Assembly (NCBI GenBank): GCA_937901025.1
Contig: CALCGR010000084.1
Coordinates: forward strand, 1 to 12,210
From: an uncultured Bacteroidales bacterium
Lineage (GTDB): Bacteria > Bacteroidota > Bacteroidia > Bacteroidales > Paludibacteraceae
DNA: 12,210 nucleotides
Direction of reading: 5' to 3'
Positions 7,011 through 12,210 of the stretch are shown here, one piece after another (position 1 is the first letter of the stretch; every line of letters starts with the position of its first letter). Below the pieces are notes generated by a model. The model was given only the letters and a program-made list of their open reading frames with translations, was not told where the DNA came from and searched no databases. Position numbers and translations under genes: made by a program.

Positions 7011-7964
7011 ATGAAATTTACCATTTCTATAGCAATAGCTACCTACAATGGAGAACGGTTCTTGAGAGAACAATTGGATAGTCTTTACGCTCAAACGCGT
7101 CAAGCAGACGAGATTGTGGTATGTGATGATTGCTCAAAAGACGGAACGGCTGCCATTTTGGAAGAGTATCATCAAAAATACGGACTCATTTATCACATCA
7201 ACGAGCACCAATTAGGAGTTAATGCTAATTTCTTTAAGGCGATGAGTTTGTGTAAAGGGGACTTTATAAGCATTTGTGATCAAGACGACATATGGTTGCC
7301 TCATAAGGTTGAGACCTTGTATAATCATTTGGTTCAGATGAATTTGGATGTACCTTGCGTAGTGTCCTCTATGAGAAAAGATATTGATATCCAAGGTCAT
7401 GAAATCGCTGTCGTTCAGGGTTGCTACTCCGAAGGTTGGAAAGCCTCTTTGCTAACCTACGGACGTAATCAAGGATGTGCGATGATGATGAATCAACTCG
7501 TGGCGTCTAATATTTTGAATGTTATCAAAGCCAGTCCGACATCCTTAACAGACATCTATTATGATGAGTGGATTGCATATACAGCCGCCATTTTGGGCGA
7601 AAAACATAATCTGCCTGATGTTTTGATGAAATATCGTCATCACGATGCTAATGTAGTGGATCAAGCAACGCACTATGGCAAATTGTCGTTTCGACAAAAA
7701 GTGTCATATTTGCCAACATTCTATGGTTTTATTCCTGACGAACGATTTATTCCATTGGAGATTGTGTACGAGGCGTATAAAGAGCGAATTGATGACGCGG
7801 AATTGGTTGACTTTCTTTGTAAAATTAAGCAATGTAATCGATGTCATAATTCTTTCAAAAAATTGCGTATTATTCTCTCAATGCATTGCTTAACCGGTTT
7901 GCAAAAACTGCAAATCCTATGTAAATCCACGTGCAGTATTATCTTAAAGCGAATATTTCTATGA
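7011..7964 (+). CDS. GT2 family glycosyltransferase (rhamnosyltransferase-like, DQDD motif)
   Basis: This 317-residue protein has a GT-A fold glycosyltransferase 2 domain over about 1-220. Visible are the nucleotide-binding start SIAIATYNGERFLREQLDSL (5-24), VVCDDCSKDGT (36-46), the metal/nucleotide-binding DQDD (90-93, in ICDQDDIWLPHKV) and a later acidic motif YYDEWIAY (183-190), where the catalytic base is expected. KYRHHDANVV follows. The DQDDIW form and closing 'YR.H..N' are typical of a GT2 subgroup often annotated as rhamnosyltransferases, though donor and linkage cannot be fixed by reading. The C-terminal 45 residues are basic and hydrophobic with five cysteines, including a CNRC pair, and may attach the enzyme to the membrane surface. 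It lies 7 bp after wzy and its TGA overlaps the start of the next glycosyltransferase. It would add one sugar to the lipid-linked unit in the cytoplasm. Confidence 0.92.
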   Translation: MKFTISIAIATYNGERFLREQLDSLYAQTRQADEIVVCDDCSKDGTAAILEEYHQKYGLIYHINEHQLGVNANFFKAMSLCKGDFISICDQDDIWLPHKVETLYNHLVQMNLDVPCVVSSMRKDIDIQGHEIAVVQGCYSEGWKASLLTYGRNQGCAMMMNQLVASNILNVIKASPTSLTDIYYDEWIAYTAAILGEKHNLPDVLMKYRHHDANVVDQATHYGKLSFRQKVSYLPTFYGFIPDERFIPLEIVYEAYKERIDDAELVDFLCKIKQCNRCHNSFKKLRIILSMHCLTGLQKLQILCKSTCSIILKRIFL

Positions 7965-8926
7965 ATGTTCAACTATCTATTATCGTTCCAGCCTATAATG
8001 TTCAGGACTATTTAAATGATTGCATTAATAGTATTCTTGATCAGCATTTTGAAGAAGACCAAGTGGAAGTCCTCATTATCGATGATGGCTCAAGTGATGC
8101 AACATCGAGAATGGCGGATGATTGGGTACAAAAGATATCCTATATCCGTGTTGTTCATCAATCCAATCAAGGTCTTGCGATGGCTCGAAATACGGGTATA
8201 AAGGAAGCACATGGAGAGTACTTGCTTTTCTTAGATTCGGATGACCGGTTGGTAAAGGATACAATAAAGGGGCTTTTGCAAATTGTAAAAGAAAATCACT
8301 TAGATGTTCTTCGATATCAATATGCTCTCGTTGAAGATGGTAAGGTGAAAGTGCCGTCTCGTCTTTTGGATGGTCCGCGTTTAACCATCTTATCCGGTTC
8401 TCAATTTTTAGCAAGCCAACATCAAATAAGATGTTTTGCTTGGTTGTATATTGTGAGTCGTGCTATGCTTGTTAATGATAGTTCTTTGCGTTTCGTTCCT
8501 AATTTATTATACGAAGATGTTGAATGGACACCAAGAATGCTTTCTTGTGCTCAGCGAATGATGGTTGCGGATACGGTAGCTTATTTGTATATTCAACGTC
8601 AAAATTCGATTACTCATTCTTATTCTAAGCAAAAAGTGCGGCGGATGTTGGACTCTCATAAAGAGGTTGTTAAGCGTTTAATGGAACAACGAATGAGACA
8701 ATCGGAAAGTTGGTATAACAAAATTATCTTCGGCATGTGTGAGTCGGCTCTTACCTTAGCGGGTAAGTACAACTACGATGAGCGCGCAGAAGTGTTTGAA
8801 TGGGTACAAAGTACGTTAAAGAATATCCCAACTCAAAGAATGTATGCCACTTTGATTGAGCGGGTAAAATATATAATGATAAGATGCTCTCCTAAGATCT
8901 ATTGCTTTTTAAGACATATACTATGA
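7961..8926 (+). CDS. GT2 family glycosyltransferase (DSDD motif)
   Basis: The 321-residue product is a second glycosyltransferase 2. Its GT-A core shows LSIIVPAYNVQDYLNDCINS (5-24), VLIIDDGSSDAT (37-48), NQGLAMARNTGI (69-80), LLFLDSDD (88-95) with the DXD-type motif, and LYEDVEW (183-189) with the likely catalytic acidic pair E185/D186. The NQGL.MARNTGI and YED arrangement is the common form seen in capsule and O-antigen transferases. It differs clearly from the preceding GT2 (DSDD rather than DQDD), so they probably add different sugars. The C-terminal third is helical and basic. The ATG at 7961 is chosen over an in-frame GTG at 7931 because it forms an ATGA overlap with the preceding stop and places the first strand normally. 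Its own stop overlaps the next start in the same way. Donor sugar unknown. Confidence 0.92.
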   Translation: MNVQLSIIVPAYNVQDYLNDCINSILDQHFEEDQVEVLIIDDGSSDATSRMADDWVQKISYIRVVHQSNQGLAMARNTGIKEAHGEYLLFLDSDDRLVKDTIKGLLQIVKENHLDVLRYQYALVEDGKVKVPSRLLDGPRLTILSGSQFLASQHQIRCFAWLYIVSRAMLVNDSSLRFVPNLLYEDVEWTPRMLSCAQRMMVADTVAYLYIQRQNSITHSYSKQKVRRMLDSHKEVVKRLMEQRMRQSESWYNKIIFGMCESALTLAGKYNYDERAEVFEWVQSTLKNIPTQRMYATLIERVKYIMIRCSPKIYCFLRHIL

Positions 8927-9666
8927 TTCCTAAAATTATTCATTATTGTTGGTTTGGCGGAAATCCGCTACCTCAAGATGCCATCGAATATATTGCGTCG
9001 TGGAAAAAGTATTTGCCCGATTACGAAATCAAAGAGTGGAACGAATCTAACTTTGATGTCCAAATGATTCCGTATATTAAAGAAGCATATGAAGCTAAAA
9101 AATATGCTTTTGTGAGTGATTATGCTCGCTTTTGGATACTCTACCATTATGGAGGACTCTATTTTGATACGGATGTTGAGGTTATTCGTCCATTAGAGGA
9201 TATCGTGGCAAGAGGGGCATTTATGGGGTGCGAACTCAGTCCTACAGATACGCAATCTATTATTACGGTAGCGCCCGGCTTGGGCTTGGGTGTGGAGGCA
9301 AAGCATCCGTTTTATAAGGAGATGTTAGATTTATATGAATCGTTGCATTTTATGCTTCCAAATGGTAAATTGAACTTGCAAACCATAGTGACTATAACAA
9401 CAGAACGCTTAATGGCGCACGGATTACAAGCTCAGAAAGAGGAACAAACTGTGATGGGTATAACTGTTTACCCCAAAGACTATTTTTGTCCCATAAATGT
9501 AGATGGAACGATAACGATGAGTTCACACACATATACCATCCATCATTATGCCCAATCTTGGCGTTCTCCACTCCATCGAAAACTGAGAGAGTGGGTGATT
9601 CGTTTAGGCGGAAATAAATTGCGTACAGCATTGGCAAAATGCTACACTAAACTTACTCAAAAGTAA
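8923..9666 (+). CDS. GT32-like glycosyltransferase (DXD, OCH1-type)
   Basis: The 247-residue protein belongs to the glycosyltransferase family with a DXD sugar-binding region, related to eukaryotic OCH1/mannosyltransferases and to bacterial capsule transferases. It begins with the characteristic IPKIIHYCWFGG (2-13). It then shows FVSDYARFWILYHYGGLYFDTDVEV (63-87), containing the SDYAR motif and the DTD metal-binding triplet (82-84). HHYAQSW near the C terminus is also typical. The enzyme is soluble or peripheral and acts in the cytoplasm on the lipid-linked acceptor. An ATG at 8923 forms an ATGA overlap with the previous stop and places IPKIIH at the N terminus as in the family; an upstream in-frame TTG at 8902 is unlikely. 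The TAA overlaps the next ATG by one base (TAATG). Donor sugar cannot be assigned. Confidence 0.93.
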   Translation: MIPKIIHYCWFGGNPLPQDAIEYIASWKKYLPDYEIKEWNESNFDVQMIPYIKEAYEAKKYAFVSDYARFWILYHYGGLYFDTDVEVIRPLEDIVARGAFMGCELSPTDTQSIITVAPGLGLGVEAKHPFYKEMLDLYESLHFMLPNGKLNLQTIVTITTERLMAHGLQAQKEEQTVMGITVYPKDYFCPINVDGTITMSSHTYTIHHYAQSWRSPLHRKLREWVIRLGGNKLRTALAKCYTKLTQK

Positions 9667-10787
9667 TGAAATTATTGTTTTGTGATAATCGTTTAGGCGG
9701 CCTTTTAGGTTTTCGTATTGATGTTATTCGCCATTTTATCCAAGAAGGTCATGAGGTGGTACTCGTTTGCCCTCAGCCTTCGTCAGAGTGGGATAAGATT
9801 GGTCAAACGGATCTGGATAATGTGCGCATCATCTATGTTCCTATGGAGGCCAATGGACAAAATCCTATCAAAGACTTGCGTTTGATGATGAGTTATTATC
9901 GCCTTTTCCGAAAGGAACGGCCGGATAGAATAATTACTTATACAATCAAACCGAATATCTACGCCGGCTTGGCAGCACGATGCCTACATATTCCCGTGAT
10001 TAGTATGATTGCCGGATTAGGGTATGCTTTTGAGGGTAATGGTATTCTCAAACAAATGCTACGAACCTTATATCGGGTGGGCTTGAAGAAAGCGAAGCAT
10101 GTGCTCGTTCTCAACCAAAGCAATTACGATATCGTTTTGGCGCATCATTTAACCACGAAAGATAAACTGATTCTCTTGTCAGGCGGGGAAGGAGTGAACT
10201 TAGACCAATATCCCGTCTCTGAGGCAGATTTTACCGATGGAACCATCTTCCTCGTTATCTCACGTGTACTCTATGATAAAGGTTATCAAGAGTTTGTGGA
10301 TGCCATAAAACAAATGCCTAAAGATAACAATGTACGTTTCCAATGGCTCGGCCCTACGGCCTTTGATAGACCTTTTGGTATCCCACAAAACGTGTTTGAA
10401 TCCGATTGCCAAAAAGGAGACTTTGAATATTTGGGGGTTACGAATGATGTAAAACAGTATATGGGGAAGGAGAATGTTGTTATCGTCCTTCCCAGTTATA
10501 TGGAGGGAATGAGCCGATCGTTGATGGAAGCGTTAGCGATGGGCCGACCGATTATCACCACGGATATTCCCGGTTGTCGCGAAATGGTGGAAACGGAGAA
10601 AAATGGCTTTTTAGTACCACCGAAGGATAGTACGGTCTTAGCCGAGGCTATGAAACGCTTTCTTGAATTATCGGAAGATCAAAAACGGGCGATGGCACAA
10701 TATAGCCACAAAATAGCCCTTCAGCGCTTCGATGTTCGAAAGGTAATGGAGGTATATGACCGAATTTGCTGTCAAAATGATAAATAA
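9666..10787 (+). CDS. GT4 family glycosyltransferase
   Basis: This 373-residue GT-B fold enzyme is a retaining glycosyltransferase 4. The N-terminal Rossmann half opens with KLLFCDNRLGGLLGFRIDVIRHFIQEGHEVVLVCP (2-36). The C-terminal half carries VISRVLYDKGYQEFVDA (197-213), with the phosphate-binding R200/K205 pair expected for nucleotide-sugar donors. PSYMEGMSRSLMEALAMGRPII (276-297) provides the E-x7-E signature (E280 and E288), followed by TDIPGCREMVE and NGFLVPPKD. The style with MIAGLGYAF and GGEGVNLDQYP resembles N-acetylhexosaminyltransferases that act early on polyprenyl-linked O-antigen units, but this is inference. It starts on a TAATG overlap with the GT32 gene and is the last gene before an independent promoter, whose -33 box begins one base after its stop codon. 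No terminator is visible, so readthrough into wecA is likely. Confidence 0.94.
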   Translation: MKLLFCDNRLGGLLGFRIDVIRHFIQEGHEVVLVCPQPSSEWDKIGQTDLDNVRIIYVPMEANGQNPIKDLRLMMSYYRLFRKERPDRIITYTIKPNIYAGLAARCLHIPVISMIAGLGYAFEGNGILKQMLRTLYRVGLKKAKHVLVLNQSNYDIVLAHHLTTKDKLILLSGGEGVNLDQYPVSEADFTDGTIFLVISRVLYDKGYQEFVDAIKQMPKDNNVRFQWLGPTAFDRPFGIPQNVFESDCQKGDFEYLGVTNDVKQYMGKENVVIVLPSYMEGMSRSLMEALAMGRPIITTDIPGCREMVETEKNGFLVPPKDSTVLAEAMKRFLELSEDQKRAMAQYSHKIALQRFDVRKVMEVYDRICCQNDK

Positions 10788-10788
10788 A

Positions 10789-10820
10789 TTTGCTTATATC
10801 AAAAAAAAGTTGTACCTTTG
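10789..10820 (+). promoter_or_regulatory. Bacteroidota-type promoter for the wecA-like gene
   Basis: A TTTG -33 box (10789-10792), a 20 bp spacer (10793-10812) and a TACCTTTG -7 box (10813-10820) give a perfect consensus match. The -33 box starts one base after the stop of the GT4 gene. The transcription start should lie near 10824-10827, leaving a leader of only about 12-15 nt with no Shine-Dalgarno sequence. Confidence 0.87.
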
Positions 10821-10838
10821 TAGCCAAATTAGAAAACG

Positions 10839-12077
10839 ATGCCCGGATTTGATACAATAATTAAATTATTTTGCTGTGCCTTTGTATCGCTTATTGCGGT
10901 ACAGTGGATTTTTTTTCGCATCTTAAAGATAGCGAAGATTAAGCACTTGGAGGATGTTCCGAATGCCCGTAAATTGCAAAAACAACCTACGCCTGTGTTA
11001 GGGGGAATCGCTGTCTTTTTCGGCCTTACGTTAGGGATTATTCTTGCGGTTATTCTTTTCCCGGAGGCAAAGAGCCTTTTACCAGTGATGCTCGCTGCGA
11101 TGGTGATGCTTTATATTGGCTCTATTGACGATGTGTTAGGTATCAGTGCGTGGGTGAGAGCTTTGATTGAAGCGCTGACAATATTGGGGCTTATCTACGG
11201 GTCCGGTATGTGTATCGATTCGTTCCACGGCTTATGGTCTATCCATTCCTTCTCTTGGGGGTGGGGAATTCCGCTTACCATTTTTGTTGGGGTCGGCCTC
11301 ATCAATGCTTTTAATATGATTGATGGCGTGAACGGACTGAGCAGTATGGTGTGCATTGTTTGTGCGCTATTCTTAGGCACAATCTTTTATAAGATGAGTG
11401 ACCCTGCTGATGCGGCATTAGCGTTCTGTTTTGCCGGGTCGTTGGTTACTTTTTCGATGCATAATATTTTTGGTCGCAAGAGTTGTATGTTTATTGGTGA
11501 TGGTGGAACGATGGTGATGGGTCTCTTGGTTTCTTGGTTCGTGATACGGATTATGTCCAGTCAAGGTCTGGCGAATGGCCAAATGGATATGTGGGGTATG
11601 AACACCATTGCGATGTTGTTAGCCGTGGTAAGTGTGCCCGTCTTTGATACCCTCCGTGTGATGTTTATGCGCATTATTCATAAAAAGTCGCCGTTTAATC
11701 CGGACAAAACGCACTTACATCACTTATTTATCGCCTTAGGGTATAGTCATATTTTTACCACACTATCCGAGGTAACCTTGGGCGTCGTTGTAACGCTCTC
11801 TTGGTATCTATCCTATAAACTGGGAATGAATTTAGAGTGGCAACTATATATCACTGTGATTGCGGCTTTCTTGTTTATTGGTGGGACAACGGCTTCGCTG
11901 CTTTATTGTACGTCGCACGAGCAAGTAAAGAATCGCATTTACCAAAAGGCTTCCTTGTCTCATCCTAAAGATACGAGATGGTGGTACTATGTACGTCAAT
12001 TGATGGATTATCGAGCTTACGATGTGGACCAAGATTTTGAGGAAAATGGATATAAAAAGAATAAATTTTCAAAATAA
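10839..12077 (+). CDS. wecA: WecA-like polyprenyl-phosphate sugar-1-phosphate transferase
   Basis: This 412-residue multi-pass membrane protein (about 11 segments) belongs to the polyprenyl-phosphate N-acetylhexosamine-1-phosphate transferase family (WecA/TagO/MraY). It would transfer a sugar-1-phosphate from a UDP-sugar to undecaprenyl phosphate at the cytoplasmic face, starting each repeat unit. Family motifs appear in order: DVPNARKLQKQPTPVLGGIA (39-58), GSIDDVLG (94-101) with D97/D98, NAFNMIDGVNGLSS (156-169), FIGDGGTMVMG (218-228), and the catalytic-loop HLHH (292-295) in DKTHLHHLF. The second acidic position of the usual 'DG.DG' is asparagine here (N165). It is longer than E. coli WecA because of a charged cytoplasmic tail of about 55 residues. 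UDP-GlcNAc is the most common substrate of the family but is not proven. It has its own promoter, so it may be expressed separately from the upstream glycosyltransferases. Confidence 0.93.
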   Translation: MPGFDTIIKLFCCAFVSLIAVQWIFFRILKIAKIKHLEDVPNARKLQKQPTPVLGGIAVFFGLTLGIILAVILFPEAKSLLPVMLAAMVMLYIGSIDDVLGISAWVRALIEALTILGLIYGSGMCIDSFHGLWSIHSFSWGWGIPLTIFVGVGLINAFNMIDGVNGLSSMVCIVCALFLGTIFYKMSDPADAALAFCFAGSLVTFSMHNIFGRKSCMFIGDGGTMVMGLLVSWFVIRIMSSQGLANGQMDMWGMNTIAMLLAVVSVPVFDTLRVMFMRIIHKKSPFNPDKTHLHHLFIALGYSHIFTTLSEVTLGVVVTLSWYLSYKLGMNLEWQLYITVIAAFLFIGGTTASLLYCTSHEQVKNRIYQKASLSHPKDTRWWYYVRQLMDYRAYDVDQDFEENGYKKNKFSK

Positions 12078-12086
12078 TAAAATAAA

Positions 12087-12210
12087 ATGATGAGACGCAT
12101 TTATTTTTGTTTTTTGCTTGTGCCGTTGTTACTAACCAACTGCACGACGGTGAATAAGATGTCTTTTGCCGGTGGTGCAGACAAGATACTACCGGTGACA
12201 GACTATCCTG
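12087..12210 (+). CDS. Probable lipoprotein, N-terminal fragment (possibly polysaccharide-export related)
   Basis: An open frame starts 9 bp after the wecA-like stop and runs off the right edge (41 codons visible). It begins MMRRIYFCFLLVPLLLTNC, a short basic n-region and hydrophobic core ending in LLTNC, which looks like a lipoprotein signal with lipidated cysteine 19. Asparagine just before the cysteine is less usual than G, A or S. The next visible residues are TTVNKMSFAGGADKILPVTD. Position after wecA in a polysaccharide locus would suit a Wza-type export lipoprotein, but the fragment is too short to show that domain. Translation could start at either of the two adjacent ATGs. It is probably in the same transcript as wecA. 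Confidence 0.6.
   Translation, partial: MMRRIYFCFLLVPLLLTNCTTVNKMSFAGGADKILPVTDYP

Noticed and set aside
7931..7960. GTG start for the second GT2
   Set aside because: The ATG at 7961 forms the operon's recurring ATGA overlap and gives the family-normal N terminus.
8902..8922. TTG start for the GT32 gene
   Set aside because: The ATG at 8923 overlaps the previous stop and puts IPKIIHYCW at the N terminus, as in the family.

Overview
The window looks like chromosomal DNA from a member of the Bacteroidota, most likely order Bacteroidales. The strongest sign is the promoter type. Four intergenic promoters can be read as a TTTG -33 box, exactly 20 bp of spacer and a TAnnTTTG -7 box, which is the form used by the Bacteroidota primary sigma factor. 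Start codons lack strong Shine-Dalgarno sequences, and protein families such as the EpsG-type polymerase and the secreted protein with a short 'DGQL...G' C-terminal tail also fit.

Left part (1-3283, all minus strand). The 5' part of rpsA (ribosomal protein S1) runs off the left edge and has its own promoter at 734-765. Upstream of it is a three-gene unit transcribed leftward: a HAD-IA sugar-phosphatase-like hydrolase, then the ribosome-assembly GTPase EngB (joined by an ATGA overlap), then a secreted protein of unknown function (8 bp gap). It starts from a promoter at 3326-3357.

Right part (3342-12210, all plus strand). A divergent promoter at 3342-3373 overlaps the one for the HAD gene. It drives mltG (endolytic murein transglycosylase), which joins directly by an ATGA overlap to a polysaccharide assembly operon: Wzx-type flippase, EpsG/Wzy-type polymerase, two GT2 glycosyltransferases, a GT32 glycosyltransferase and a GT4 glycosyltransferase. 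Nearly every junction is an ATGA or TAATG overlap, so the seven genes are probably one translationally coupled transcript. A fresh promoter at 10789-10820 then drives a WecA-like polyprenyl-phosphate sugar-1-phosphate transferase, followed by the start of a probable lipoprotein cut by the right edge.

Together the right-hand genes are most of a Wzy-dependent polysaccharide pathway (O-antigen, capsule or exopolysaccharide). WecA would load the first sugar phosphate on undecaprenyl phosphate, the four glycosyltransferases would extend it, Wzx would flip the unit and Wzy would polymerise it. No chain-length regulator, ligase, ABC exporter or nucleotide-sugar synthesis gene is seen in the window. 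Hand-counted base composition drops sharply at the wzx/wzy junction, suggesting that the polymerase and glycosyltransferases are a more recently exchanged cassette. I found no RNA genes, CRISPR arrays, insertion sequences or phage genes, and no clearly new system. The most unusual points are the mltG-polysaccharide coupling and the interlocked divergent promoters.
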